A DNA stretch of 64,000 bases from an uncultured Caldilineales bacterium (GCA_937907455.1 CALESQ010000076.1:62001-126000); one strand, 5' to 3'. Numbered from the stretch's first letter, positions 24,594 to 34,171 are shown. Notes: generated by a model not told the origin, from the letters alone. Numbers and translations are program-made.

Positions 24594-26891
24594 ATGACCA
24601 ACCAAGCTCCTCGGCAGCCCAGAAAGCAACCTACCGCTCCCGGCAAAGCGCGTTCTGCCGCGCCGCCGCGGCGCGCCTGGCAGCGCGGCCTGGAGGCGAA
24701 TCTGGAAATCATAGCCCTTATCGGCTTGATCGCTTTTGGCTTGCTGTTGGCAGGACATCTGCGCGCTGCGCCTCCGCACCCCGGTGTGGTGGCCCAGGGT
24801 TTTGGTTGGGCGGCGTTGCCTATGCTGCTTCTGGGCCTGGTGCTCATGCTGGGCCTGCTGATGCGGCAGACCGTGCAGCGCTTGAACGTGGCTTGGCGCA
24901 TTCCCTGGCAACCACTTGGTGAAGGGTTGTTTGGTGTAGTGCTGTTGCTGGCTGCCGCGCTGGGCCTGAGTGCAGTACGCAGCCAAGACAATCCTTTGCA
25001 ACGCGCCCTGGCTGGGCAAGATGGCGGGCTGACCGGTTGGCTGTTGGGCGCATTGCCCGCGCAGGTGCTGGGCGATTTGCCTGCGGCATTGCTGCTGCTG
25101 TTGCTGGGCGCGCTGGGCTTGTGGATCGTTGGCCGCTCTGCCCATTTCCCCGCCGTGGAATGGGGCGCACTGCCCGGCTTGTTGCGCCACTGGGCCGGCA
25201 AGCTGTTGCCCGCAGCCGACGATGAGCCGCAACCCTCTCCAGATCAGGCCCCGCCGCCCGCCGTGCAGCCGTCACGCGCCCGCCCGCGCCCCGCTGCCTT
25301 TGACCCCGACGACAGGCCCTCGATTGCTGGCAAGCCGCGTGAGACGAGCGTGCCCAAGCCGCGGCGTCCGGCAGCGCGGCCCAAGGCGCAGCCTTTGACT
25401 GCCCAGCCGCGGCCTGAATTTTTGCCGCCACTCAGTCTGCTCAACGAAGCTGCGGCCAAACCGGGGCAAGCTGCCGATCTGGCCTACAAGCAGCAGGTGA
25501 TCGAGCAGACCCTCGCCAGCTTCAACGTGCCTGCCAAGGTGGTGGATATTCAGGTTGGCCCCACAGTGACACAATTCGGTGTGCAGCCCGGAACGCTGGC
25601 GCGGCGCGATGCCGATGGCGACCTGGTGCAACGCCGCGTGCGCGTCAGCCGCATTCGCTCGCTGGCCAACGACCTGGCGTTGGCGCTGGAGGCCCCTTCG
25701 CTGCGCATCGAAGCGCCTGTGCCCGGCAAGAGCTATGTTGGCATCGAGGTTCCCAACAGCCGTTCTGACCTGGTGCCGTTGCGCGCGGTGCTGGAAGCGC
25801 CGGAGTTTGCCGCCGTCAAGTCGCCGCTGGCGGTGGCGCTGGGGCGCAACGTTGCCGGTCAGCCGGTAGCTGCCGATTTGGCGACCATGCCGCATCTGCT
25901 GATTGCTGGCGCCACTGGCTCCGGCAAGTCGGTGTGTATTCACAGCCTGATTTGCAGCCTGCTTTTCAGCAACGGGCCTGATCAACTGCGCTTGCTGCTG
26001 GTTGATCCCAAACGTGTGGAATTGCCGGTGTACAACGATGTAGCGCACTTGATTGCGCCGGTGGTCACCGACATAGACCAGGTGCTGGGCGCGCTTACCT
26101 GGCTGACCTTGCAAATGGATGAGCGCTACCGCGCCTTTTCGCAGGTGGGGGCGCGCAACCTCAAGGATTATAATCGCAAGGTGGCACGCAAAAACAAGCC
26201 TGCCGAGTGGCGTGAATTCGAGCCTTTCCCCGCCATTGTGCTGGTTGTAGATGAGCTGGCCGACTTGATGCTGGCCGCGCCCGACAAAGTGGAATATGCC
26301 ATTACCCGCTTGGCGCAAATGGCGCGCGCCACAGGTATTCATCTGGTGTTAGCCACGCAGCGCCCCAGTGTCAACGTGGTCACCGGCCTGATCAAGGCCA
26401 ATTTTCCGGCCCGGCTGGCTTTCGCAGTCACCAGTCAGATGGATAGCCGCGTGGTGCTGGACACCCCAGGTGCAGAAAAGCTGCTGGGGCGCGGTGACAT
26501 GCTGTTCATGCGCTCCGACAGCAGCAAGCTGGATCGTATTCAGGGCTGCTTTGTTACCGACAAGGAGATTGGCGCGCTGGTGAGCTTTTGGCGCAACACC
26601 ATGCCGCGGCCGGATCTGCCCGCCAACCAACCACGCTTTCCTTGGACCGGGCTGATGGCGCAACTGGAAAACCAGGACGACCAGTACGAGCGCGCTTTGG
26701 ATCTGGTGCAGGGCCAGCGGCGCGTTAGCACTTCGTGGTTGCAACGCCGCCTGCGCGTTAGCTTTCATCGCGCGGCCGAGCTGATGAGCCGTATGGAAGA
26801 AGATGGCTATGTAAGCACCGATGAGGGGGGCGGCCGCGGGCGTGAGGTGTTGCTGGCGGGCAGTCGCGGCGATCAGGATGACTGGGGCTAA
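24594..26891 (+). CDS. ftsK: DNA translocase FtsK/SpoIIIE
   Basis: Septum-anchored hexameric DNA pump that clears chromosomes at division. The N-terminal 200 residues hold about four membrane helices. A Pro/Ala-rich linker follows, then the alpha/beta motor with Walker A AGATGSGKSVCIHSL near residue 439, Walker B FPAIVLVVDELADLM, and ATGIHLVLATQRPSVNVVTGLIKANFPARLAF. The C-terminal winged-helix gamma domain (YERALDLVQGQRRVSTSWLQRRLRVSFHRAAELMSRMEEDGYV) recognises polarity sequences. 765 residues, normal. No Shine-Dalgarno sequence precedes the ATG, and the S1 terminator ends 10 bases upstream, so initiation may be leaderless or the true start may lie elsewhere. Confidence 0.94.
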   Translation: MTNQAPRQPRKQPTAPGKARSAAPPRRAWQRGLEANLEIIALIGLIAFGLLLAGHLRAAPPHPGVVAQGFGWAALPMLLLGLVLMLGLLMRQTVQRLNVAWRIPWQPLGEGLFGVVLLLAAALGLSAVRSQDNPLQRALAGQDGGLTGWLLGALPAQVLGDLPAALLLLLLGALGLWIVGRSAHFPAVEWGALPGLLRHWAGKLLPAADDEPQPSPDQAPPPAVQPSRARPRPAAFDPDDRPSIAGKPRETSVPKPRRPAARPKAQPLTAQPRPEFLPPLSLLNEAAAKPGQAADLAYKQQVIEQTLASFNVPAKVVDIQVGPTVTQFGVQPGTLARRDADGDLVQRRVRVSRIRSLANDLALALEAPSLRIEAPVPGKSYVGIEVPNSRSDLVPLRAVLEAPEFAAVKSPLAVALGRNVAGQPVAADLATMPHLLIAGATGSGKSVCIHSLICSLLFSNGPDQLRLLLVDPKRVELPVYNDVAHLIAPVVTDIDQVLGALTWLTLQMDERYRAFSQVGARNLKDYNRKVARKNKPAEWREFEPFPAIVLVVDELADLMLAAPDKVEYAITRLAQMARATGIHLVLATQRPSVNVVTGLIKANFPARLAFAVTSQMDSRVVLDTPGAEKLLGRGDMLFMRSDSSKLDRIQGCFVTDKEIGALVSFWRNTMPRPDLPANQPRFPWTGLMAQLENQDDQYERALDLVQGQRRVSTSWLQRRLRVSFHRAAELMSRMEEDGYVSTDEGGGRGREVLLAGSRGDQDDWG

Positions 26892-26894
26892 AAT

Positions 26895-26924
26895 TTCGTG
26901 CTTTAACCTGACGTCAGGTATAAT
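26895..26924 (+). promoter_or_regulatory. Promoter with embedded 12-bp palindrome
   Basis: TATAAT at 26919-26924 has only a weak -35 (TTCGTG, 26895-26900). The perfect palindrome CCTGACGTCAGG (26907-26918) abuts the -10 box, and TGACGT is repeated just after it. This looks like a regulator binding site for the zinc-ribbon gene. Confidence 0.6.
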
Positions 26925-26972
26925 GACGTTCTATCAAGTTGTTTATCAATCAACGTACGAGGTTTCTTCTGC

Positions 26973-27524
26973 ATGGACATCGGTCAAATTTCCAACGCAA
27001 TCGGCTCAGTGTTGCAGGTAGTAGTAGCCGTGTGCGGTGCTTTTGTGCTGGCCTTCTGGCTGGCGATCATTATCTGGACGTGGCGCGACGTGCGCGCCCG
27101 CTCGCGCGATATCTTCACGGCTGTTCTGGCGCTGGTGCTGGTAGCCATCTTCCCGATTGTGGGCCTGTTGCTGTACCTGTTGCTGCGCCCCAAAGAAACC
27201 CTGGCCGAGGCCTATGACCGGGCGTTGGAAGAAGAAGCCTTGCTGCGCGGCATCGAAGAGCAACTGGTGTGCCCCAACTGCAATCGTGTGGTGGAAAAGG
27301 ATTGGCATTTCTGCGCCTACTGCTTCACCCAGGTGAAAAAGGATTGCCCCCGCTGTCACAAGCTGCTGGAACTGAGTTGGAGCATTTGCCCCTATTGCGG
27401 TAACTCGGCTAATGTACCCACGGTGCGCTCGTCTGGCGAGTTGCCTGCACCCGGCCCACTGAACGCAACGGTTCGCCCAGCCCGCGACTCGTTGGCAGTT
27501 ACCGATTTGCCGATCGTTGAATAA
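26973..27524 (+). CDS. Membrane protein with C-terminal double zinc ribbon
   Basis: 183 residues. Two membrane helices (VLQVVVAVCGAFVLAFWLAIIIW and IFTAVLALVLVAIFPIVGLLLYLLL) precede a cytoplasmic region with four CxxC pairs: CPNC, CAYC, CPRC and CPYC, forming two zinc ribbons. The domain is widespread in Chloroflexota membrane proteins; its function is unknown. Start at 26973 follows the promoter with the TGACGTCA palindrome by about 50 bases, so expression is probably regulated. A strong terminator follows. Confidence 0.85.
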   Translation: MDIGQISNAIGSVLQVVVAVCGAFVLAFWLAIIIWTWRDVRARSRDIFTAVLALVLVAIFPIVGLLLYLLLRPKETLAEAYDRALEEEALLRGIEEQLVCPNCNRVVEKDWHFCAYCFTQVKKDCPRCHKLLELSWSICPYCGNSANVPTVRSSGELPAPGPLNATVRPARDSLAVTDLPIVE

Positions 27525-27547
27525 CCGCTGGCGCTTGCCCTTCCCTG

Positions 27548-27577
27548 AAACAGACCTCATGCAGGTCTGTTTTTTTG
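27548..27577 (+). terminator. Intrinsic terminator of the zinc-ribbon gene
   Basis: AAACAGACCT (27548-27557) pairs with AGGTCTGTTT (27563-27572), loop CATGC, followed by a T-run. Confidence 0.9.
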
Positions 27578-27674
27578 TTTCAGAACCGAGCCAGCGAAAG
27601 CCCCTGTTGCCTTTGCTGTGAAAAGGGAGAGCGCTTTGCTGCATGACCCGACTGAAGGCGTGTTTAGCGTTCGG

Positions 27675-28949
27675 TTAGTGTTTTTGGCGCGGTTTGCGTG
27701 CCTGCCAGGCTGAGCGTCCGGCATCAATGCTGGCACGCAGTCGCCCGCGCCGTGTGGGCGCTTCTGCAGGCCCCATCAATGCAGCATAAAGACGCCGAGC
27801 GCCGCGTCGCCAGACCGAACGCGCCGAGGCTAGTTGGTAGCCTGCCTCGCGCTGGGCATCTCGCCACCAGGGGATGGCCGGGCGCTGCACCGGTGCTCCC
27901 CAGCGCAGCGCCGCAGCAGCCCAGGTGAGACCCGCACCGAAACCCGCCAACACCAGATTGTCGCCCGGTCGGATGCGTCCCGCAGCAAGGGCCTCGCACA
28001 GGGCAATGGGAATGGAGGCCGCCGAAGTGTTGCCGTAGTTCTGCAGGTTGATGAATACCTTGTCTTCGGCGATTTTAAGCTGTTTTATCACCGACGATTG
28101 GATGATGCGCGTGTTGGCCTGATGAGGAATCACCAGGTCTACCCCAGATAGCTCCCAGCCGGCGCGGGCCGCCGCCTGGCGCACGCCATCGGCCATGGCC
28201 TGCACGGCAAAGCGAAACACGGCCTGCCCATCCATGCGCACCGTGTGCATACGTTTGCTGACTGTTTCCAGGCTGGGTGGGTGAGCACTGCCGCCCGCAG
28301 GCACAATCAGCGCCTCGCCGCCAGAGCCATCGGAACCGAGCACACAGCTTAGAATACCGCCCGGCTCATCGCTGGCTGCTACCAGCACCGCACCGGCGCC
28401 ATCACCAAACAGAATGCAGGTGCTGCGGTCGCTCCAATCCACGAAGCGCGTGAGCGTTTCGGCTCCTATCACCAGCACATAGTCGGCATCACCGGCCAAA
28501 ATCAGCGCGCGGGCCATCGAAAGGCCGTAGACAAAGCCAGAACAGGCCGCACTCAGATCGTATGCCCCGGCCTTGCTTGCACCCAGCGCATCTTGCAACA
28601 GGCAGGCGGTGGCAGGGATCACATATTCCGGCGTGGATGTGGCGCAGATCACCACATCCAGCAGGCTGGGTGCAACATCGGCCACGCGCATTGCCTCGCG
28701 CGCGGCCTGCAACGCCAGGGTAAAAGTGGTTTCACGCGGAGCTGTGGCTACGCGGCGTTGACAAATGCCTGTGCGCGAGCGAATCCACTCGTCAGAGGTA
28801 TCTACCAGGCGCGCCAATTCCTCGTTGGTGAGGATGCGTTCCGGCAGCGCCATGCCCCAGCCGACAATCTGCGCGCTGCGTGCCTGCCGTGCCGGTGCAG
28901 GGACGAGCGGTAGCGGCGCGGGCAAGGAGGAGGTGGCAAACCGCTTCAT
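27675..28949 (-). CDS. fabH: 3-oxoacyl-ACP synthase III with C-terminal extension
   Basis: Condenses acyl-CoA with malonyl-ACP to start fatty-acid synthesis. The catalytic triad is visible: Cys in SAACSGFVYG, His in IPHQANTRI and Asn in NYGNTSAAS. The chain has 424 residues, about 100 more than typical FabH. About 25 extra residues are at the N-terminus, and the C-terminus has some 70-80 basic, Arg/Ala-rich residues (WWRDAQREAGYQLAS...) after the usual end near WAAAALRWG. The ATG at 28949 overlaps the fabF stop codon (ATGA), so the two are translationally coupled; GGAGGCGGAG precedes it. Confidence 0.93.
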   Translation of the reverse strand: MKRFATSSLPAPLPLVPAPARQARSAQIVGWGMALPERILTNEELARLVDTSDEWIRSRTGICQRRVATAPRETTFTLALQAAREAMRVADVAPSLLDVVICATSTPEYVIPATACLLQDALGASKAGAYDLSAACSGFVYGLSMARALILAGDADYVLVIGAETLTRFVDWSDRSTCILFGDGAGAVLVAASDEPGGILSCVLGSDGSGGEALIVPAGGSAHPPSLETVSKRMHTVRMDGQAVFRFAVQAMADGVRQAAARAGWELSGVDLVIPHQANTRIIQSSVIKQLKIAEDKVFINLQNYGNTSAASIPIALCEALAAGRIRPGDNLVLAGFGAGLTWAAAALRWGAPVQRPAIPWWRDAQREAGYQLASARSVWRRGARRLYAALMGPAEAPTRRGRLRASIDAGRSAWQARKPRQKH

Positions 28950-30217
28950 GCTCCGCCTCCTGTCCCGTCGCGATCCAACCGGCCAAAGGCCAACGTGGCG
29001 TTGTGGCCGCCGAAGCCGAATGAATTTGAGATCGCCACCTGCACTGCGGCACGACGGGCCTGGTTGGGCACATAGTCCAAATCGCATTCAGGGTCGGGGT
29101 TTTCGAGGTTGATGGTAGGTGGAATAACACCTTCGGTCAGCACTTTGCAGCAAAGAATGGCTTCAATGGCACCGGCTGCACCCAGCAGGTGACCGGTCAT
29201 GGATTTGGTGGCGCTGATCGCCAGCCGATAGGCGTGGGGGCCAAACACGCGCTTGATGGCGCGCGTTTCGGCAATGTCGCCCAGCACGGTGCTGGTGGCG
29301 TGTGCATTGATGTAGTCTATGTTCTCGGCAGCCAGCCCGGCATCGTTTAGCGCCTCTTCCATCGCTTCTGCGGCTCCCAGCCCTTCCGCGTGGGGCGCGG
29401 TGGCATGATAAGCATCGGCAGTGAGGCCATAGCCCAGCACCTCGCAGTAGATGGTGGCTCCGCGCGCCTGCGCGTGGTGCAGGCTTTCCAGCACCACCAT
29501 GCCTGCGCCTTCGCCCATGACAAAGCCATCGCGCCCGGCATCAAAGGGACGGCAGGCGGCTGCGGGGTTATCGTTGCGCGTGGACAGTGCGCTCATCACG
29601 TCGAACCCGGCAAAGGCCAGGCGGCAGAAAGCTGCTTCCGAGCCACCGGCCAGCATCACATCGGCCCGCCCGCGGCGGATTTGCTCGAAGGCTTCGCCGA
29701 TAGCGGCGTTACCGGTGGCGCAGGCCAGCACCGGGGCCAGATTTGGCCCGCGCGCACCCAGTTGCAGCGCTACCTGTGCCGAGGCCGAATTAGCTAACAT
29801 GCTGGGCACGGTGAACGCGCTCACTCGTCGCGGCCCGCGCGCCAGCAGCGCATCATATTGTTCAAACATGGTAAGAATGCCGCCAATGCCAGAGCCAACC
29901 ATCACCCCCACACGTCGCGGTGACTCGGCTGCCATGTCCAGCCGCGCATCGGCCACGGCCTGCTGGGTCGCGGCTAACGCAAATTGGGTGTAGCGATCCA
30001 AACGACGTGCTTCCTTACGCTCTATCACTGTGGATGGGTCGAATTCTTTGACTTCGGCTCCAATGGTTGTTTTTAACTGGCTGGTATCCAGCGAGGTCAA
30101 TTGACCCACGCCGCTGCGTCCGGCAAGAACTGCCGCCCATAGGGCAGACACATCATTGCCAAGCGGAGAAATGCTACCGAGTCCTGTAATCACTACACGC
30201 GTTGGATATAACGCCAT
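28946..30217 (-). CDS. fabF: 3-oxoacyl-ACP synthase II
   Basis: Elongating condensing enzyme of fatty-acid synthesis. Start MALYPTRVVITGLGSISPLGND is typical, as are the nucleophile region LACATGNAAIGEAF and the two His motifs NAHATSTVLGD and SMTGHLLGAAGA. The closing SNSFGFGGHNATLAF is also diagnostic. 423 residues. GGAGG with a 6-base spacer supports the ATG at 30217; the upstream open frame runs through the promoter region. Located directly before fabH with a 4-base overlap; no acpP, fabD or fabG is adjacent. Confidence 0.95.
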   Translation of the reverse strand: MALYPTRVVITGLGSISPLGNDVSALWAAVLAGRSGVGQLTSLDTSQLKTTIGAEVKEFDPSTVIERKEARRLDRYTQFALAATQQAVADARLDMAAESPRRVGVMVGSGIGGILTMFEQYDALLARGPRRVSAFTVPSMLANSASAQVALQLGARGPNLAPVLACATGNAAIGEAFEQIRRGRADVMLAGGSEAAFCRLAFAGFDVMSALSTRNDNPAAACRPFDAGRDGFVMGEGAGMVVLESLHHAQARGATIYCEVLGYGLTADAYHATAPHAEGLGAAEAMEEALNDAGLAAENIDYINAHATSTVLGDIAETRAIKRVFGPHAYRLAISATKSMTGHLLGAAGAIEAILCCKVLTEGVIPPTINLENPDPECDLDYVPNQARRAAVQVAISNSFGFGGHNATLAFGRLDRDGTGGGA

Positions 30218-30278
30218 AGATAACCTCCGAAAAAAAAGATGCGCCGGCTGGCTGGATCGCCCACGCTGGCGCAGTAAC

Positions 30279-30308
30279 TCTATAGTCCATAACACAAATA
30301 AGGTACAA
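30279..30308 (-). promoter_or_regulatory. Candidate fabF-fabH promoter
   Basis: Minus strand TTGTAC, 18-base spacer, TATAGA (complements at 30303-30308 and 30279-30284). Leader of about 55 bases to fabF. Confidence 0.45.
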
Positions 30309-30346
30309 AAGGTGCGCAGGAACCGGAAATCGGCAGAAAAGTCCTT

Positions 30347-30375
30347 TTGTGCGGGATGTTCACATCGGTTACAAT
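30347..30375 (+). promoter_or_regulatory. Candidate promoter of the quinone oxidoreductase gene
   Basis: TTGTGC (30347-30352), 17-base spacer, TACAAT (30370-30375); divergent from the fabF promoter. Confidence 0.5.
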
Positions 30376-30451
30376 AGACACTGCTTGTAATCAGCAAGCG
30401 GTTGGTATGTCACAACCGCAGCATTCGGCGCTGCGGCAGAAGGATCTATCC

Positions 30452-31426
30452 ATGAGAGCTATTCAAATCAATCAGTTTGGCGGCCCAGATGTATTGGTCG
30501 TCCGTGATATTCCTTTGCCTGAGCCGGGGCCGGGCCAGGTGCGGATCAAGGTAGCTGTAGCCGGTTTGAACTATATTGATACCTATCAGCGCAGTGGTGT
30601 ATATGCTGTGCCGCTGCCGTTTATTCCCGGCATGGAGGCGGCAGGTGTGGTGGAAGCCCTGGGTCAGCAGGTGGCTGGCTTGAAGGTGGGCGACCGTGTG
30701 GCTTGGTGCATGGTTCCGGGCACGTATGCCGAATACGCGTTGGCTCCTGCCGACAAAGTGGTGCCCCTGCCTGATGGCATCAGCCTGGATCTGGCTGCGG
30801 CTGTGCTGTTGCAGGGGATGACTGCCCACTATCTGGCGATCAGTACCTATCCTTTGCGGCCCGGTGACGTGGCTTTGGTACATGCCGCGGCCGGTGCTAC
30901 CGGCTCGCTGTTGGTGCAGCTTGCCAAACGGGCCGGCGCGCAGGTGATTGCCACTGTGGGCAGCGCGGCCAAGGCTGAACTGGCGCGCGGCGACGGAGCT
31001 GACGCGGTGATCAACTACCGCGAGCAGGACTTTGAGGCTGAGGTGAAACGCTTGACCGATAATCGCGGGGTAGATGTGGTGTACGACTCGGTGGGGCAGG
31101 CCACCTTCAACAAGAGCCTGAATAGCCTGCGCCCGCGCGGGCTGCTGGCCTTGTTTGGTCAGGCCAGCGGGGCGGTGCCCCCCTTCGAGCTGCAAACGCT
31201 CAACCAGCGTGGTTCGCTGTTCATCACACGGCCCAGCCTTGGACACTATATTGCCACGCGTTCCGAGTTGTTTAGCCGCGCCGGTGACCTGTTCCTGTGG
31301 CTGGCTGATGGCTCGCTGCGCGTGCGTATTGATCGCACTCTGCCGCTGGCCGAGGCTGCCGAAGCCCATCGCTTGCTGGAAAGTCGCCAAACCGCGGGCA
31401 AGGTGTTGCTGGAGGTGGGGAGGTAG
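30452..31426 (+). CDS. NADPH:quinone oxidoreductase (zinc-free MDR family)
   Basis: Cytoplasmic two-electron reductase of quinones or enones. MRAIQINQFGGPDVLVVRDIPLPEPGPGQVRIKV is the family start. VHAAAGATGSLLVQLAKRAGAQVIATVG is the NADPH-binding Rossmann block, where AAAGATG replaces the zinc-enzyme version. The Cys/His zinc ligands of alcohol dehydrogenases are absent. 324 residues, normal. AGAAGGA precedes the ATG. The TAG stop lies within the first unit of repeat locus B (AGGTAGAC). Confidence 0.92.
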   Translation: MRAIQINQFGGPDVLVVRDIPLPEPGPGQVRIKVAVAGLNYIDTYQRSGVYAVPLPFIPGMEAAGVVEALGQQVAGLKVGDRVAWCMVPGTYAEYALAPADKVVPLPDGISLDLAAAVLLQGMTAHYLAISTYPLRPGDVALVHAAAGATGSLLVQLAKRAGAQVIATVGSAAKAELARGDGADAVINYREQDFEAEVKRLTDNRGVDVVYDSVGQATFNKSLNSLRPRGLLALFGQASGAVPPFELQTLNQRGSLFITRPSLGHYIATRSELFSRAGDLFLWLADGSLRVRIDRTLPLAEAAEAHRLLESRQTAGKVLLEVGR

Positions 31427-31546
31427 ACAGGTAAGGAAGTAGACAAGTAGACAAATACGCCGAAGGCGGGTAGACAAGTACGCCGAAGGCGGGTAGGCAA
31501 GTAGACAGGTAAATAAGCAGACAAGTTGATAAGGAAGCAAGGAAAC
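31421..31546 (+). repeat. 8-bp tandem repeat locus B
   Basis: Runs of AGGTAGAC/AAGTAGAC with diverged copies (AGGTAAGG, AAGCAGAC) and two inserts TACGCCGAAGGCGGGTAG, the same insert type as in locus A. The array starts at the stop codon of the oxidoreductase gene. Confidence 0.8.
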
Positions 31547-31702
31547 GAGGGCGTTGTCGGCGCTAGAGTGATGTGTCAAGATCAGGTAGATGGGTAGATT
31601 GCAAGAGAGCCTGGTTAATCAGTTTGCTGGCTTGGCAAGCTGATGACAGGCAGGCACTTACTGCTACCGTTCGCCGTTCACTGTTCGCCGTCCACCGAAA
31701 TC

Positions 31703-34015
31703 ATGGATATTTTAGCTGGTCTTAATGCTCAACAAATCGCCGCGGTGACTGCACCTGATGGCCCGGTGCTGGTGCTGGCCGGCCCCGGCTCCGGCAAAAC
31801 GCGCGTGCTCACCCAACGCATTGCTTACCTGGTGCAGCAGCGCGGCGTGCCGCCGTACCGGCTGATGGCGGTTACTTTTACCAATAAGGCGGCGCGCGAG
31901 ATGCGCACGCGCACCGAACGCATCCTCGGCCTGGAGCCGGAGACAATGGGCGGCTCTGCAAGTCGTACCGGTTTGCGCGGGCTTACCATCGGCACTTTTC
32001 ATTCGATCTGTGCGTTGCTGTTACGTCGTGAACATCAGGCAACCGCGTTTGGTGGCAATTTTGTCATCTACGACAGCGATGATCAGCAGCGTGTGGTCAA
32101 GGCGGTGATCAAGCAACTCGATCTCAACGACAAGCTGTATCGCCCGCCCGCTTTGCATGCCTATATCAGCCGCTGCAAAAATGAGCTGGTGACGCCTGAC
32201 AGGATTGAAACTAAAACCTATTGGGAAGAAGTCGCCGGTCGCGTGTACGCCGGGTATCAGGCATTGCTGCGGCAAAACAATGCCTTGGATTTTGACGATT
32301 TGCTGATGGAAACGGCGCTGTTGCTGCGCGACAATGCCGAAGTACGCACGCGCTATCAGGAACGCTATCAACACCTGCTGGTAGATGAGTTCCAGGATAC
32401 CAATGTGGCGCAGTACGAGCTGATCAAGCTGCTGGTTGGCTCGCTTCGTAATCTTTTCTGCGTGGCCGACGAGGACCAATCTATCTACGCCTGGCGCGGG
32501 GCTGATCCGCGCAATATCAAACGCCTGCGCGACGATTTTACCGACATCACTCAGGTGCTGTTGGAGCGCAACTATCGTTCCACTCAGGTGATTCTCGACG
32601 CGGCCAACGAAGTGATCAAGCATAACTGGGCGCGCACTCCCAAAAAGCTCTTCACCGAACGCAGCGGCGGCGCGCTGGTGACGGTGTATCAGGCTTATGA
32701 CGAGATCGAGGAAGCCAGCTTTGTGGTGGAAGAGATTGCGCGGCTCACGACAGGCAAAGGCGTGGAGCCGGGCGATTGCGCCATTTTGTACCGCACCAAT
32801 GCCCAGTCGCGCGCGCTGGAAGATGCTTTTGTGCGCCGTAGCTTGCCCTATCGCCTGATAGGCGCCACTCGCTTCTACGAACGCAAGGAGATCCGCGACG
32901 CCATTGCCTACCTGCGGTTGGTGCATAACCCCGATGACAGCATCAGCCTGGGGCGCATTATCAACGAGCCGCCGCGGCGTATCGGCAAAACGAGCGAAGC
33001 GGCATTAGCGCAGTGGGCCTATCAGCTTGGCTTGTCATCCACCGAGGCACTGCGCGTCCTGAATGGCGAACGCGGCGAGCTGGCGCGCAAGACTATCGCG
33101 CCTCAGGCTCTGGATGAGGCTCCCTTCAGCAGTACAGCCAAAACTGCCTTGCTGGCTTTCTGGCGATTGCTGGCCGGCTGGGTGGCGGCAAAAGCCGCTT
33201 TGACAGTAGGCCAGTTGCTGGATCGAATTTTGGAAGAATCGGGCTATGCCGTGTCGCTGCGTGACGGCACGGAAGAAGGCGAAGGCCGCTGGGAAAACTT
33301 GCAGGAGTTGCGCACTGTCACCGCGGGCTACGCCGAGCTGCCGCCGGGTGAGGGTCTCCCTGCGTTTTTGGAAGAAGTGGCGCTGGTGAGCGATAGCGAC
33401 GAGCTGCCAGAAAACCAATCGGTGCCCACACTGATGACGCTGCATACGGCCAAGGGGCTGGAATTTCCGGTGGTGTTCATGGTGGGCCTGGAGCAGGGAA
33501 TTTTTCCGCACAGCCGCAGCAAGGACGATCCCGACCAGATGCAGGAGGAGCGCCGCCTGGCCTATGTGGGTATCACCCGGGCTAAACAGCGGCTTTACCT
33601 GGTGCACGCTTTCCGGCGCACTTTGTACGGCTCTGCCGAAATGTATCCGCCCAGCGAGTTTTTGCAGGATATCCCCTCTCACCTGGTGAGTAGCCAGGGT
33701 ATGCGGGCGCGACGTGAGCCGTCTCGCAGTGGCAGTCGTGGCGAGGCAGATGCCCGCGCCACGGTGTGGAGTCCTCCTACAGGGCGCGACCGGCTGGGGA
33801 CGGCCAATGCCGGGCCGCTGAAATCGGCGCCTTCGCCCGCGCCGCAGCAGGGCCAATTCAAACCGGGGCAGCGCGTTAGCCACGGTTTGTTCGGTGAAGG
33901 AGTCGTGATTAAAAGCGAGCTGGCTGATGACGATGAGTATGTCAGCGTGGCCTTCCCTGGCAAGGGCATCAAAAAGCTGATGGCTAGCATGGCGAAGCTG
34001 AAAACGGTGGGGTGA
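31703..34015 (+). CDS. pcrA: UvrD/PcrA-family 3'-5' DNA helicase
   Basis: Superfamily 1 helicase for nucleotide-excision and recombination-linked repair. Motifs in order: Walker A LAGPGSGKTRVL, FTNKAAREM, GTFHS, VDEFQDTN, ADEDQSIYAWRGA, LERNYRS, TLHTAKGLEFPVVFMVGLE and YVGITRAKQRLYL. The C-terminal 55 residues (FKPGQRVSHGLFGEGVVIKS...) are the Tudor-like fold that lets PcrA bind RNA polymerase. ATG at 31703 gives MDILAGLNAQQIAAV, the standard start; 770 residues. Confidence 0.95.
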   Translation: MDILAGLNAQQIAAVTAPDGPVLVLAGPGSGKTRVLTQRIAYLVQQRGVPPYRLMAVTFTNKAAREMRTRTERILGLEPETMGGSASRTGLRGLTIGTFHSICALLLRREHQATAFGGNFVIYDSDDQQRVVKAVIKQLDLNDKLYRPPALHAYISRCKNELVTPDRIETKTYWEEVAGRVYAGYQALLRQNNALDFDDLLMETALLLRDNAEVRTRYQERYQHLLVDEFQDTNVAQYELIKLLVGSLRNLFCVADEDQSIYAWRGADPRNIKRLRDDFTDITQVLLERNYRSTQVILDAANEVIKHNWARTPKKLFTERSGGALVTVYQAYDEIEEASFVVEEIARLTTGKGVEPGDCAILYRTNAQSRALEDAFVRRSLPYRLIGATRFYERKEIRDAIAYLRLVHNPDDSISLGRIINEPPRRIGKTSEAALAQWAYQLGLSSTEALRVLNGERGELARKTIAPQALDEAPFSSTAKTALLAFWRLLAGWVAAKAALTVGQLLDRILEESGYAVSLRDGTEEGEGRWENLQELRTVTAGYAELPPGEGLPAFLEEVALVSDSDELPENQSVPTLMTLHTAKGLEFPVVFMVGLEQGIFPHSRSKDDPDQMQEERRLAYVGITRAKQRLYLVHAFRRTLYGSAEMYPPSEFLQDIPSHLVSSQGMRARREPSRSGSRGEADARATVWSPPTGRDRLGTANAGPLKSAPSPAPQQGQFKPGQRVSHGLFGEGVVIKSELADDDEYVSVAFPGKGIKKLMASMAKLKTVG

Positions 34016-34131
34016 GCGATGGCGTATTGTTCAGCGTGCGCCTGCGGTTAAAACCGCACCCTCTTACAGTTAAACCGGTTTCAGCCAGTTCACACACATA
34101 GATAAACCTCCCTCTCCCTCTCCTGCTCCCT

Positions 34132-34171
34132 GTCTACCTGTGTACCTGTGTACCTGTGTACTTGTCTCCCT
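34132..34171 (-). repeat. 8-bp tandem repeat locus C
   Basis: Reverse-strand version of the AGGTAGAC family: GTCTACCT, three copies of GTGTACCT/GTGTACTT, then GTCTCCCT on the plus strand. Lies just upstream of the subtilase gene. Confidence 0.75.
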
